Source: FEB-25 sp963726315 (lineage in GTDB: Bacteria; Chloroflexota; Anaerolineae; Anaerolineales; UBA4823). From it: a stretch of DNA of 64,000 nt. Position numbers and translations under genes: made by a program. Positions 15,689-25,212 of this stretch are shown here, piece by piece (position 1 is the stretch's first letter; every line of letters begins with the position of its first letter). Under the pieces are notes generated by a model. The model was not told the DNA's origin and did not search any database. It worked only from the letters and a program-made list of their open reading frames with translations. Location of the stretch: positions 806,001 through 870,000 of the forward strand of contig CAVSBZ010000005.1 of assembly GCA_963726315.1 (NCBI GenBank), read 5' to 3'.

Positions 15689-16747
15689 TTATCGAGTGCT
15701 TGAGTCAAGATAAAAGCGATAAACCTTTTGGAAATGTTTCGAAATGACCACGTTGATATCACCTGAGGTCATGTTATAAACGGACGACCATTGAGTGCTA
15801 TCTTGTTTGACCTCCCAGAGCAGCTGCAGGGCAGCCTGGGTATCCAGCACGCCATGGGCGGCTGTGAGCTGTTCAGAGATGGTGCGGTAACGCCAACATC
15901 CGCCATCCCCGGCAGCAATACAGCGCAGATGGTTGGTTGCGATATGCCAGGTAGTTTCGTTGGGAAGGCTGACCAGCTCCCCTTGGTAAAACTCAACCAA
16001 CACCGCCTTGCCACTCGGGTCAGCGAGCAGGTAATGGATGGGAGGCCCGCCGCTAAAAACGATATTATATTGCCCAAAGATCTCCAATGCTTCGTCCACG
16101 TTGCGGGCATGGTCGAGAACCTGCCGTATGATGCCGATTGAACCGATGCTCGGTTTGGATGGGTCTTTGCTGGTGTCATCCATATATTCATCCGGTAACG
16201 CTGCCATGGCGACCGTAAGTCCATATTCGTTCATCCCATCAAACGGCAGAGATGGTGCAGCGAGCAATCCGGTCCGTTCTGCCAATGGCAAATCAGCCAA
16301 CTTTGTAGCGTCAACCGGATTGATGTCCAGGAAGGACAGGGCAACCATGCTGACCGAAGCATAACCATCGGATGGATCGGTAAAAAGGAGCATGGAAGGG
16401 CTGAAGTCCCAATCGAAGTTGCGTCCATACAGCATGCTGCCAGCATCCCCCAACGCTGCGAATAGCGAGCATGAAATGTCGAGATCAACAACTGAGATCG
16501 ACCCGGTCCGCGGGTAGTTATAATCACCTATATAACGCATGACATAGAAGGGATAATCGTCGAGCAGCTCCAGGCTGCTCAATGTGTAAAATGCATCAGG
16601 TGATAAGCCCTGCATATCTTCAGTGGGAACGGGTGATATGGGTAAAGTGGTAGCAACGGGAGCCTGGCTGGCGCAAGCGATGAGTAGAAAAAGAAGAAAA
16701 ACGCAATTTATACAGCGACTGATCGCATTGAGATGGATGGTTTGCAT
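15689..16747 (-). CDS. Lipoprotein of the linear-amide C-N hydrolase family (choloylglycine hydrolase/AAT type)
   Basis: The start at 16747 follows GGAAGGTGAA, so the frame's upstream codons are ribosome site. The 352-residue product has a lipoprotein signal with lipobox LLIAC (lipid Cys25). The Ntn-hydrolase signature comes at about 93-112: DISCSLFAALGD, then MLYGRNFDW. Cys93 is the expected nucleophile and GRNFDW is the conserved N/R-x-x-D-W part. Later GMNEYGLTVAMAAL and ATNH (about residue 270) match the Asn-containing motifs of the family. Such enzymes cleave amide bonds of bile salts, penicillins or acyl amino compounds after exposing the Cys by autocleavage, which here would free the enzyme from its lipid anchor (inference). 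Confidence 0.8.
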   Translation of the reverse strand: MQTIHLNAISRCINCVFLLFLLIACASQAPVATTLPISPVPTEDMQGLSPDAFYTLSSLELLDDYPFYVMRYIGDYNYPRTGSISVVDLDISCSLFAALGDAGSMLYGRNFDWDFSPSMLLFTDPSDGYASVSMVALSFLDINPVDATKLADLPLAERTGLLAAPSLPFDGMNEYGLTVAMAALPDEYMDDTSKDPSKPSIGSIGIIRQVLDHARNVDEALEIFGQYNIVFSGGPPIHYLLADPSGKAVLVEFYQGELVSLPNETTWHIATNHLRCIAAGDGGCWRYRTISEQLTAAHGVLDTQAALQLLWEVKQDSTQWSSVYNMTSGDINVVISKHFQKVYRFYLDSSTR

Positions 16748-16953
16748 TTCACCTTCCAATCCTAGCTACCTGGCTGGCTAATTTGGATATGGCTGGAATG
16801 CCTTCCTGGTTTAATAATATTATCCTGAAATAATAATAAAGTTCAATGTCTCAGGTTGGCCGTAGTAAGCACGATGAGGTCACCAAGGTCAAGGAATTTC
16901 CAGAAAAAGATGGGGGTTACTCATCGATACCTCCAACGCTGACAGCGCAACGC

Positions 16954-17697
16954 TCATTCCCATCGAAAAGTTTTGACAGAAATCAGCACACCGATGATGA
17001 GGATTACCAGTAGGACTAGCACTTCGGTCAGGTGCTTACTCCAGGGATCACCGACCCACAACCCGCGTAGCAAAGTAACCACATAGGTGAGGGGTAGAAA
17101 GTTGGCGACCTTTTTGATCGTTTCCGGTAACAGCTCACGGGGGAAGCCAGCCCCAGAAAGAAACAGCATCGGGTAGAAAATCACCATGCCCACCACCTGT
17201 GCGGAACGGGTGGTTGGCATAATCCCTGCCAAGATAAAACCGAGGGCGAAGAAACTCAGGATGCTTAAAGTAAAAGCCACCAACACATTCAGGGCATTGC
17301 CTTCGAAGCGCAAATTGTAGACGAGTTTGCCGGCAATAATAAGCAAGAACATTCCAATCAAAGTCATCAAAAAGAGGACGATCACCTGAGCGACCAGGAT
17401 AGTAAAAGGGTTTATTGGGGTGGTGCGCAAACGGCGAAGAACGCCATTTTCACGATAGGCAGTGATGGTGATGGTCAGGCCTAGCAGGCTGGTGGTGGCT
17501 ATAATCATGGCGGTGTACGCCGGAACGGAGATGTCTACGGTACCCTGACCGTTAAAATAGTTTGATGGTGTGTTGCCATAGATTGAACCAAATAAGAACA
17601 ACATCATCAGCGGGAATACTAAAGTGAAGAAAGCTCCCACTGGTTCACGCAGGAAAAGTTTGGTCTCCATCCAGGTCATCTTTAGCAGACTCTTCAT
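16954..17697 (-). CDS. ABC-2 type transporter permease
   Basis: From ATG 17697 (GAGG six bases upstream) the protein has 247 residues and six predicted helices. It has the ABC-2 features: cytosolic KMTWMETKLFLREPVGAFF at the N terminus, VFPLMMLFLFG in helix 1, ENGVLRRLRTTPINP between helices 2 and 3 (the coupling helix), and FLSGAGFPRELLPETIK near the end. It pairs with the ATPase gene, whose stop lies 8 bases upstream of this ATG. The pair resembles the DrrA/DrrB exporters of drugs or lipids. The substrate is unknown. Confidence 0.88.
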   Translation of the reverse strand: MKSLLKMTWMETKLFLREPVGAFFTLVFPLMMLFLFGSIYGNTPSNYFNGQGTVDISVPAYTAMIIATTSLLGLTITITAYRENGVLRRLRTTPINPFTILVAQVIVLFLMTLIGMFLLIIAGKLVYNLRFEGNALNVLVAFTLSILSFFALGFILAGIMPTTRSAQVVGMVIFYPMLFLSGAGFPRELLPETIKKVANFLPLTYVVTLLRGLWVGDPWSKHLTEVLVLLVILIIGVLISVKTFRWE

Positions 17698-17705
17698 ATC
17701 ACGCC

Positions 17706-18626
17706 TCAATCTACCATTTCTCGCCCGGTTAATTTCAGGAATACATCCTCAAGGGTGGGCTGCTCAGAACGTAAGTCGTGGAATGGTATCCCCTGTTTGG
17801 CGAGCAGCAAGACTATATCACTGACCAGATTCGATTGGCGAGACTCTCCATAGACAACTACCCGGTCTCCCTGAATATTCAAGCGTCCAATTTTATCCAC
17901 GGAATTCAGAAAATCAGCCGTCAGGAGTTTATCCGCTGTGAAGGCAATGCTTTCCCCGCATCCATAAATACGGATTAGCTCTGTAGGAGTATCATGGGCG
18001 ACAATACGACCGTGATCGAGAATAGCAACACGGTCGCATAACCGCTCAGCTTCCTCCATGTAATGAGTGGTCAGCAGAATAGTCTTGCCTTGCGCACAGA
18101 CAGCACGCACCAGGTCCCAGATGATATGTCGGGCTTGAGGGTCTAAACCTGTGGTCAGCTCATCTAAAAATATCAGCTGTGGGTCTGGGAGGAGTGCCAG
18201 GGCAATAAACAGGCGCTGTTTTTGCCCACCCGAGAGCTTGCCAAAGGGAGCATTGCGCTTTTCTGACAATCCTAACTGCGCTAGCAGATCCTCCCAATTG
18301 ACAGCTTTGGGATAGAAAGAACTGTATAAGTCCAACGCTTCCCATACTTTCATCCGTTCAGGAAGATTGGATTGCTGCAGCTGCATCCCGGTGTGTAGGT
18401 GAAGGAAATGACTTTCTCGCTGGGGATCAATTCCAATGACAGTCACCTGCCCGTGGTCAGGTGTACGCAAACCTTCTAGACACTCGATCGTGGTGGTCTT
18501 TCCAGCGCCGTTGGGGCCAACCATACCGAATATCTCGCCTTCATGCACCCTAAAACTGATCTCATCCACTGCAACGGTTGCGCCGTAGATCTTTCGTAAT
18601 CCTTCAACAATAACGATTGGGTCCAT
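17706..18626 (-). CDS. ABC transporter ATP-binding protein (DrrA-like)
   Basis: The 306-residue ATPase has Walker A GPNGAGKTT (about residues 37-45), Q-loop region GMQLQQSNLPERM, signature GKLSGGQKQRLFIALALL (about 130-147), Walker B LIFLDELTTGLDPQAR with Leu in place of the usual Pro, and the switch His in LLTTHYMEEAERL. The last 80 residues are the DrrA-type C-terminal regulatory extension ending in LEDVFLKLTGREM. With the permease at 16954 it forms an export ABC transporter of the 2+2 type. No ribosome site is seen before ATG 18626. Confidence 0.92.
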   Translation of the reverse strand: MDPIVIVEGLRKIYGATVAVDEISFRVHEGEIFGMVGPNGAGKTTTIECLEGLRTPDHGQVTVIGIDPQRESHFLHLHTGMQLQQSNLPERMKVWEALDLYSSFYPKAVNWEDLLAQLGLSEKRNAPFGKLSGGQKQRLFIALALLPDPQLIFLDELTTGLDPQARHIIWDLVRAVCAQGKTILLTTHYMEEAERLCDRVAILDHGRIVAHDTPTELIRIYGCGESIAFTADKLLTADFLNSVDKIGRLNIQGDRVVVYGESRQSNLVSDIVLLLAKQGIPFHDLRSEQPTLEDVFLKLTGREMVD

Positions 18627-19043
18627 TTATTTACTTGTTTACCTGTTTTATCTGATCAATCAAGATGCAATAGAGTGGCGCCATGACCCTGGAGTGGTGA
18701 TTTGGCTCATTATTATTCACTCGGTGGTCGAACATTATTTAACGCTGCACCGCGTGAAAGCACAATTTGAACTCGCACTTCCATAATAAACCACAAAGGG
18801 TAAAAAAACAGGCCCTGTTAGGGGTATTAAAAGGGTAATGCGGGGGGTATCTTATATAGGACGATATGTAAGCAGTACTACTGTGATTGACAGGCTATCA
18901 TCCCAATTATGCAACACAATTCAGAAGAAATGTGAAAGTTTCCTTTCCAATTTTGGCAATATCAGCGCTACCAACGAATAAAGGGGAAAGGTTATTATTC
19001 TCGATGAAGGCTGGAGTTTAAAGCGTGTAGAATAGCCAGGTTA
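18627..19043. other. Intergenic stretch, nothing identified
   Basis: About 415 bases between minus-strand genes. A G-rich segment near 18819-18850 (AGGGGTATTAAAAGGG, then GGGGGG) stands out. No gene, terminator or known RNA was recognised. Confidence 0.45.
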
Positions 19044-19706
19044 TCAATCCAGCAGAAAAGGTTTCATGGGAGCCCATTCTTCTGCCCAAACTTTCGGCAC
19101 CAATTCTTCCGTGATGTTAGCAGGCAAGCTGGAGGCCATAATTGCCCGGTCTACCCGGTCGAGATTATACAGGACGAATGGGACCACCCAATAGGGAGGC
19201 AGGGCATTATCCCGGCTGTGTTTCGCCGTAGCTTCACTGATGCGTCTCTGATCTTCTGGAACCATGACCTCATTGAGAGTTTCTACGGAAAAAAAGTGTT
19301 CTTCCAGCTGGATGTGAGGTGCCCAAATCTCGGAAATCTTATCCATGGTAACAACGATGTTCACAAGTCCATTATGAGTGTCATCGGAAAGGTTAGCTAT
19401 CACCGGGGGAAGTGGCTCGAGCAGTCGTTCGATCTCATTATGATCGTAGGCTAACTGTGCATAAGGAGCAGAGGGGATTACGAGGCGGAATTCAGGAAAG
19501 GCGATGATGTCTTCGCTGGTGTGGTGTGAATCCAAAACCGATATTAGGCTGTGGGTATAGCTGGAATAGCCGAGTAAGACCTGCGGCTGTGAAAACCCCG
19601 ACTGCAAATACGCTTTGCCTTTGACCAGACATATATCTAGGCCACGTGTAATCACCTTATGGATGCGGAGTAGGTCTGTTGCCAGTGTTGGTGTGGATGG
19701 TTCCAT
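19044..19706 (-). CDS. Hemerythrin-like (HHE) domain protein
   Basis: The 220-residue all-helical protein carries the HHE metal-ligand pattern. His near the N terminus is in RIHKVITRGLD, then SVLDSHHTSEDIIAFPEF (about residues 57-74), LAYDHNEIERLL (about 85-96), and HIQLEEHFF (about 136-144). These supply the His/Glu/Asp ligands of a di-iron site. Hemerythrin-like proteins bind O2, NO or iron. The C-terminal 60 residues (PPYWVVPFVLYNLDRVDRAIM and on) recur in relatives with this length. TTAGAGGAAATTT precedes ATG 19706. Confidence 0.88.
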   Translation of the reverse strand: MEPSTPTLATDLLRIHKVITRGLDICLVKGKAYLQSGFSQPQVLLGYSSYTHSLISVLDSHHTSEDIIAFPEFRLVIPSAPYAQLAYDHNEIERLLEPLPPVIANLSDDTHNGLVNIVVTMDKISEIWAPHIQLEEHFFSVETLNEVMVPEDQRRISEATAKHSRDNALPPYWVVPFVLYNLDRVDRAIMASSLPANITEELVPKVWAEEWAPMKPFLLD

Positions 19707-20057
19707 AAATTTCCTCTAATATGCTTATAATTTATGAATAATTCTTTTCAAGTCAGTGTCCCCGTAAGCTCAAAAGTGAGCCACATTAAAGTATTCAGGA
19801 GAACATAGAGCTGGACTCAATGCTTATCACAACTCCTACCATTTCAAATTAATACCCAGACTATACACCCATCGCAAGTCGTTTACAAATAAATCGGTTT
19901 AGAAATGGATGAGAAAGACCCAACCACCAGTCGGTTTTACCTGTAATTCAAAATCTACCAGAGAGGAATGTGTAGGTGAACCGATCACGCTGAGACAATC
20001 ACGGTCGGATTTGGAAGTGAGATTAGTAATAAAATCAGTAGTCGAAGGGGTAAAGAC
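19707..20057. other. Intergenic stretch, nothing identified
   Basis: About 350 bases between two minus-strand genes. No coding frame, promoter or hairpin with support was seen. Confidence 0.45.
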
Positions 20058-20753
20058 CTAATGTAAAGATGTATATATAAAAAAGGCAAGAAAAGCGAGT
20101 CCGATCAGATAGGGCACGATCACAGGGCGGACCGAACGCCAGAATAAGGCTTTCATTGTCTCCGGCTTGCTCAGGTTGCTGATGACCAGGGGAGCGATCG
20201 AGCCTGGAGCTATCGATATCGTACTTTCACTCTTTTGGAGCTTGCCCAAAACCAGGATTTCTTCATCAGGGGCAATCAGGCGTTCATAAACCTGCAGCTT
20301 GCGATTAAACCCCAGGAACCCTTTGGTTTTTATGCCAAGGTTTTGCAACGAGATTTTTGTAGCTTCATCAAGGTTTTCCATGACAGATTCGTTATTTGTC
20401 AGTACATCGGAATTACTGTCCTGGATTTTTATGCGACCAGTCATATCGTCGACTTCTAAATTTCCGGATGACTGTTTATGAACCGTTCTCCAGCGCCCTC
20501 CACCTTTCCCACTGCTTTGATATTCTTTCACTTCAAGCTGCCAATAGGCGCAATCAGATTGGTTGATCAGGCTTTTTATCAGCGCACCCTTCGCTCTGCC
20601 AGTCACTTCAACCCAACCCTGGCCAGGCAATGCACTGATCCAGGTGATCGGTATGCGCCAACCCAAGAAGAGTTTCCACATTGTACCGGCAGAATAAATT
20701 AACGGGCTAACAAGCGCGCCAGCAATAATGAGCCAAAAAAACCAATTATCCAT
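20058..20753 (-). CDS. GIDE-domain membrane protein
   Basis: The 231-residue protein starts with a membrane helix (residues 4-26) and ends with another (about 208-228). Between them lies the GIDE-type domain: GQGWVEVTGRAKG at about residue 44 (beta-rich start), CAYWQLEVKEYQS with W and the Y/E-x-x pattern, then LQVYERLIAPDEEILVLGKLQ near residue 165. In eukaryotic MULAN/GIDE ubiquitin ligases this domain precedes a RING finger; no RING is present here. Prokaryotic copies are of unknown function, probably at the membrane. ATG 20753 follows AAGGGAC. Confidence 0.82.
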   Translation of the reverse strand: MDNWFFWLIIAGALVSPLIYSAGTMWKLFLGWRIPITWISALPGQGWVEVTGRAKGALIKSLINQSDCAYWQLEVKEYQSSGKGGGRWRTVHKQSSGNLEVDDMTGRIKIQDSNSDVLTNNESVMENLDEATKISLQNLGIKTKGFLGFNRKLQVYERLIAPDEEILVLGKLQKSESTISIAPGSIAPLVISNLSKPETMKALFWRSVRPVIVPYLIGLAFLAFFIYTSLH

Positions 20754-20798
20754 CGTTTTGTCCCTTCATTCCTTTGGGCAGAGATAGGAATAACCTAA

Positions 20799-21710
20799 TT
20801 AATTTCTGGAGACATTCTGGTTCTCCAGCGGCCCAACGACTCCATTCTGATAATCGTGAAAACCCCTGAATATAGCTTGCGCGGTTTGCATCCTAAAACA
20901 TAATATAACCAGCAGAATTTTAGATACCAGGTAAATATAAGTGATTAAGCATTGGATAGGGTTATTATTTGATAGTACCTTTACCAAATGAGGAATATTT
21001 CGGCTAAGATAGTAAGCCTTGGTTATTGTGACATATCCAGCAACCTTGCTGCCAATATGCCAGAACTTGGCGCTAGGAACCATATAAACCCGCCCACCTA
21101 ATCTCCGTACTTGCTCACAAAATAATATATCCTCGCCATATAGGAAAAGATTCTCGTCCAACCCACCAATTCTCTCAAATAAGCTCTGATGCACCAGGAA
21201 GCAAGTCCCTGATAAATACCTTGAGATGTAAGGTCGTCTATGGGGTATTATCGGCCAACCCATGTATTTGAATTGGAATAAGACGGGTATATAGGTGATC
21301 ATCCCTCCACAATATACGAGGTTCGTTCCCAAGAAATAGGCAATAGGCGCGTAAATGTTGTCATTTCCCAGGTTGCCCGCCTGACTGACCAGCTCGTGAA
21401 GGCAGCTCTTTTCTAGAACGGTATCATTGTTCAAAAATAAGTAATAATCATACTGGTTGTTTTCTTTCGCTTTTTTAACCCCAAAATTCATTCCCCCTGC
21501 AAAACCCAGGTTCGTCCCAGTGTCCCATAAGGAAACGTGGGGAATATCCGATAAAACATTTCGCAGAACGTTATAAGAACCATCCGGAGAATGGTTGTCG
21601 ATAATATAAATGTCTCGATCCTGGTAAGTGCTGTTTTGGATCGATTTGGCACAATTCAACGTTTCGCTGCTGTTATTGTAACTAAGGATGATGACCGCAA
21701 TTTGAGGCAT
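20799..21710 (-). CDS. GT2 family glycosyltransferase
   Basis: The 303-residue enzyme is a GT-A fold family 2 transferase. IAVIILSYNNSSETL begins the nucleotide-binding strand, DIYIIDNHSPDGS follows, NLGFAGGMNFG (about residues 68-78) is the common N-x-G-F-A-x-G-x-N segment, and DYYLFLNNDTVL (about 89-100) gives the D-x-D-like metal site. GTCFLVHQSLFERIGGLDE and FLYGEDILFCEQVRRLGG carry the E-D acceptor-site motif. This matches rhamnosyl/galactofuranosyl-type transferases of polysaccharide synthesis. A hydrophobic segment near residue 255 suggests membrane association. Confidence 0.92.
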   Translation of the reverse strand: MPQIAVIILSYNNSSETLNCAKSIQNSTYQDRDIYIIDNHSPDGSYNVLRNVLSDIPHVSLWDTGTNLGFAGGMNFGVKKAKENNQYDYYLFLNNDTVLEKSCLHELVSQAGNLGNDNIYAPIAYFLGTNLVYCGGMITYIPVLFQFKYMGWPIIPHRRPYISRYLSGTCFLVHQSLFERIGGLDENLFLYGEDILFCEQVRRLGGRVYMVPSAKFWHIGSKVAGYVTITKAYYLSRNIPHLVKVLSNNNPIQCLITYIYLVSKILLVILCFRMQTAQAIFRGFHDYQNGVVGPLENQNVSRN

Positions 21711-22105
21711 AACCCCACTTTCCCCTTCGGTCGAATAATTCCTCGTGCAGTAAACCTTTAACCGGTCTCGATTTCTTTGCTTCGGTTCTATAGAATACTA
21801 CCATAATTATAGTAGATTTTCACTTTTCAACAACCCTAAATCTGACCTTCGGATAAAACATCGGACAAGTCCATAAAAAATCCCGTCACTGTGGTTTATT
21901 CCCGCTGTTATTCGGGGACCTGTCCCTGTTGTTTTTCGGGGGAAGCGTAAGTTTTTTTCATGCGCTGAGGCACTGCTCTATATGGATTTAGTGCGACTAG
22001 ACCTCATAAAAATATCCAAAAATATTCCCTGTCCGAACAATCGTCCGAACCCAAGATTTTAAGGCTTGTATTCGCAGCTTTTTTAAGCTATGATAATATT
22101 CAGGA
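21711..22105. other. Intergenic stretch between divergent genes
   Basis: About 395 bases. It holds a small GC hairpin (GGGACCTGTCCC at about 21915-21926) in a segment rich in CGGGG. Promoters of both divergent genes should lie here, but no convincing -35/-10 pair was found apart from a TATGATAAT-like string near 22087. Confidence 0.45.
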
Positions 22106-22114
22106 TTGTATCGT

Positions 22115-22816
22115 ATGGATATCTATTACAACACTGCCAGGGGGATCATCCGCATCTTTCAGACGATATTTTTTCAAGACTGCCGGGTATATGGAGAGAC
22201 AAACGTTCCGTTGGGAGCAAAAATCATCGCTGGTAACCACCCCCATGCGACTGATGGTTTGTTCTTACCCTTTGTATTCCGCGAAAAGTTACACTTCTTC
22301 GCCCAAGACGACTTGTTTGATATCCCTTTTATAGGCTGGTTATTAACGAAAAGCGACCAGATCCGGGTGTTTGCGGATAATAAGCTGTTGGCATTAGAGA
22401 AAGCCATAAACCTGATAAAGCAAAATAAAGTGGTTGCGATCTTCCCGGAAGCGCGCTTAAACCCGGAACACCAATTATTGAAAAGTGGGACAGGCGCGGT
22501 TAGGCTGTCTGTGGAAACTGGAGCACCGATCATCCCGGTCGGTTTTTATGTTCCAGCCAAGAACCTGCATTATATCGAGCGGATAAAGAACGGGAGAATC
22601 TCGAAAGGACACTGGCAGACTCATGGTCATTGCTACCTGCATATCGGCTCAGCCTGGATACCTGGAAATGAGATAGGCTCACCGGCAGCGATATCTGACC
22701 TGCGCGCGCTGACCAGGCAATTGATGGATAAGATTGAGTCTCTCGCCTTATTGGCAATGCAGGATTGTGCCAGGGAAACCGGACAATCGATCGGTGAGCG
22801 ATCCAGCTGCGGTTGA
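22115..22816 (+). CDS. PlsC-family 1-acyl-glycerol-3-phosphate acyltransferase-like protein
   Basis: From ATG 22115 the product has 233 residues. It has acyltransferase motif 1 as NHPHATDG (H-x4-D, about residues 40-47), motif 2 around FFAQDDLFDIPFIGWLL, motif 3 as AIFPEARL (about 108-115) and motif 4 as GAPIIPVGFYVP. These are the four blocks of PlsC-like enzymes that acylate glycerophosphates in phospholipid synthesis. The start could be a TTG at 22106. The C-terminal 30 residues are hydrophilic and poorly conserved. It precedes the YdjM-like gene by 54 bases. Confidence 0.88.
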   Translation: MDIYYNTARGIIRIFQTIFFQDCRVYGETNVPLGAKIIAGNHPHATDGLFLPFVFREKLHFFAQDDLFDIPFIGWLLTKSDQIRVFADNKLLALEKAINLIKQNKVVAIFPEARLNPEHQLLKSGTGAVRLSVETGAPIIPVGFYVPAKNLHYIERIKNGRISKGHWQTHGHCYLHIGSAWIPGNEIGSPAAISDLRALTRQLMDKIESLALLAMQDCARETGQSIGERSSCG

Positions 22817-22870
22817 TTCGGTAATCATTAATCAGCAAATCTAACCAGGATTTATAGGGAGGGAAATAAC

Positions 22871-23548
22871 ATGGCACAAGCGGGAATTCATGGATTAATT
22901 GGAAACGCAGTCCGAAAGTTAACTCCAGCCCGTGAGTGGCTGATGTTGGGTATCGTGTTGGGAAGCTTGCTGCCAGATATGGATAACCTGGCAGTGGCAA
23001 CAGCCACCGTGATGAAACTGCCAACGGAGGGCTTACATCGTACATTCACACACAGTTTATTCTTCGTGTTGGCTGTGATGGTCGTTTTTTCCCTGGTGGG
23101 AGTTTTGGCGAAACAGTCTCGCTATAGCAACCTGGGAATTGGGCTTGGGGTGGGAATCCTGTTGCACATCCTGCTTGACTTGCTGATCTGGTTCAGTGGC
23201 GTTGCCATCCTTTGGCCGGTCCCATCCTGGATCAACCTGTGGAGCAGTTTTTCCCCACCGGTGTGGTTAGATAAACTGATGCTCTCAACAGAATTCTTGT
23301 TCTTCGCCCTGTTTTTCATTGGCCTGGCTGGGATTGCTCACCGGCGAAACACCGATCATGAGTACCTGGGAAAGCTGCGCATATGGACCTGGATCCAGGC
23401 CGCGTTGTTCTTGGTCTTCACCGTGCTAGTGTATGTGATGCAAAAGGGCTTCATGACCCCATACGGGCTAATTTACTTGCTTTCATTGGCCTTGGCAATC
23501 GGAGTGACCATAAGGATGCGTAAGACGGTGGAAGCGCAGCCGATATAA
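22871..23548 (+). CDS. YdjM-like membrane-bound metal-dependent hydrolase (DUF457)
   Basis: The 225-residue membrane protein begins MAQAGIHGLIGNAVRKL, with His7 as a likely metal ligand. It then has LGSLLPDMDNL (D-x-D), HRTFTHSLFF (HR-x-x-THS, about residues 56-65), and GILLHILLDLLIW (H-x-x-x-D, about 97-109). These make the metal site of the YdjM/DUF457 family. About five transmembrane helices are predicted. AGGGAGGGAAATAAC before ATG 22871 is a strong ribosome site. The family is predicted to hydrolyse phosphoesters at the membrane, but its substrate is not known. Confidence 0.88.
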   Translation: MAQAGIHGLIGNAVRKLTPAREWLMLGIVLGSLLPDMDNLAVATATVMKLPTEGLHRTFTHSLFFVLAVMVVFSLVGVLAKQSRYSNLGIGLGVGILLHILLDLLIWFSGVAILWPVPSWINLWSSFSPPVWLDKLMLSTEFLFFALFFIGLAGIAHRRNTDHEYLGKLRIWTWIQAALFLVFTVLVYVMQKGFMTPYGLIYLLSLALAIGVTIRMRKTVEAQPI

Positions 23549-23989
23549 CTTCACAAATACCAAAACCATGACAACAATACATCCGAGTACAAAGTATCTG
23601 ATAAGCTAGATTTTCTGGTTAGCATTATCGTCCCGCGTGTTCGATTAATTTTCTGTCGTAGCCATGTTACATAGCCTTCCTGGGGAGGCAAAAAGGAGGG
23701 TAAATTGTTTACCGGTGCCCAGAATAACTCGAAAACGGTATCGTCGACGGTAATTCACAAACTGGCAGGAGTTTTTCGGGGAGCACTATACTAGTACATA
23801 TACCGAACGCGCTGATCAGTAAGCCCTGTCTATAGCGGCTTCGGGTCTGGGGGTTGATTTTAATTCTTCACCAGGGTTATCCGTCCCCGCAGGAAACTGC
23901 ACTCCAGTTGGGATGGTTCAATAAAAGTAGCGCTCTACCATATTGACCGGGACCTATGATCAAGCCGGTTACTTTATGGATGGGGGAGG
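23549..23989. other. Intergenic stretch between convergent genes, nothing identified
   Basis: About 440 bases. No protein-like frame, terminator with T-run or known RNA was recognised. Confidence 0.45.
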
Positions 23990-24976
23990 TCATGGGGCGG
24001 AGAAATCGATATCTACGTACGGAATGCCATCTGCGATGCGCCTCGCACGCCTGCGCATAAAATTTCCCACCCAGGAACCAGGCTTGGCGATGTCAGGATG
24101 ATCGATAAGTGTGGCGTAGATGCACAATTCTTTTAGCTTGAGGAAATTTGGGATCTGTTGCTGCCAAAACGGGGACAGGTCGTTTTCCGACCGGTAGCCT
24201 GCCAGATAACTGGTGAGGAAGCGTTGGGCAAAGTGTTGGCTCTCTTCTTCGCTTGGGGCGTTATACAGAACAAGCACATCGAACAAAGCCATGGCGATAT
24301 CCATGGCGAACCAGCCGTAGGCACAGTCATCGAAATCGATGATGGTCATCCGACTGTCCGGCTGGATGATGAAATTGGCGAAGTGTAGATCGCCGTGGAT
24401 GAGACCAAAATCGGTGGGAGAAGTGGGCAGGTGGTGCAGCTCATCGATTAGGCTGGTGAGCCTGTCACGGGCGGGGTCAGAGGAAAGAGCAAGCTTGTCC
24501 GTTGCCTCCCGGACCTCATAACTCTCATACCATTGTGGTCGCGTGAGGTTTTTACGCGAGGGATGGTAGCCGGTTGTAGCCATGTGCATCTTTCCAGTTG
24601 CCTGACCGATGCTGCGGAAAAGGACGTCGTCCCATTGACCGGGAGGAATATTTTCGGCCAGAGTCCCTTCAACTTTTTCGAAAGCAGTAAGTGTGTAAGC
24701 TGTACCGTAGAGGGTAAGCCTTTCCACGAGGTGGTTATTGATTGAAAGTACGGGTGCAGTAACGGGTGCTCCTTTATTGCTAAGAAAGCGCACCCACTCG
24801 AGCATAGCTAGGGTTTGGTTGATCGGGCAATCCTCAACACCAATACGGAGGATGGTGATTGTATCGCCTTGGGGGAACTGGTAAACAGCGTTATAGTGCC
24901 CACCGGAAAGGGCGTACAGCTCATCCGGGGAGGTATTATAGAGAGTACATGCAGAGGCAATTAACAATGGGTCCAT
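23990..24976 (-). CDS. Phosphotransferase of the APH/ChoK kinase-like fold
   Basis: The 328-residue enzyme has the aminoglycoside-phosphotransferase fold. The N lobe shows GGHYNAVYQFP (glycine-rich loop) and TILRIG (lysine-equivalent strand with Arg). The catalytic loop is FGLIHGDLHFANFII (H-G-D-x-x-x-x-N, about residues 206-220), followed by MTIIDFDDCAYGWFAMDIA with the metal-binding Asp. Relatives include homoserine kinase-like and Stress-response SrkA-like kinases; the substrate is not evident. The start is uncertain: ATG 24976 gives a normal-length protein, while the open frame extends 55 codons upstream. No ribosome site is seen. Confidence 0.87.
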   Translation of the reverse strand: MDPLLIASACTLYNTSPDELYALSGGHYNAVYQFPQGDTITILRIGVEDCPINQTLAMLEWVRFLSNKGAPVTAPVLSINNHLVERLTLYGTAYTLTAFEKVEGTLAENIPPGQWDDVLFRSIGQATGKMHMATTGYHPSRKNLTRPQWYESYEVREATDKLALSSDPARDRLTSLIDELHHLPTSPTDFGLIHGDLHFANFIIQPDSRMTIIDFDDCAYGWFAMDIAMALFDVLVLYNAPSEEESQHFAQRFLTSYLAGYRSENDLSPFWQQQIPNFLKLKELCIYATLIDHPDIAKPGSWVGNFMRRRARRIADGIPYVDIDFSAP

Positions 24977-25177
24977 GGGGGTAAGGAGAATTGTACCAGC
25001 TAGCCTTCGATTATGTGAATTGGCTGGTAAAGTGAGTAAAAGAATAACAGTTTGGGTCATAAGAAAGGATTTTAAACTCGAAAATGAAATTGGCGTACGA
25101 AAGGTATGCGAAAAAACCCGGAAACCTGTTTCTTTCTGCAATCATGAGCAGCCTCCAATGCGGAGAATAATCTCAAC

Positions 25178-25183
25178 TATAAT
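25178..25183 (+). promoter_or_regulatory. Putative -10 box for the D-aminoacylase gene
   Basis: TATAAT lies 30 bases before the ATG at 25213, at a natural distance for a short leader. No clear -35 element is seen, so support is modest. Confidence 0.35.
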
Positions 25184-25212
25184 TACTCCATCCTCACGAT
25201 GATGGAGAAATT

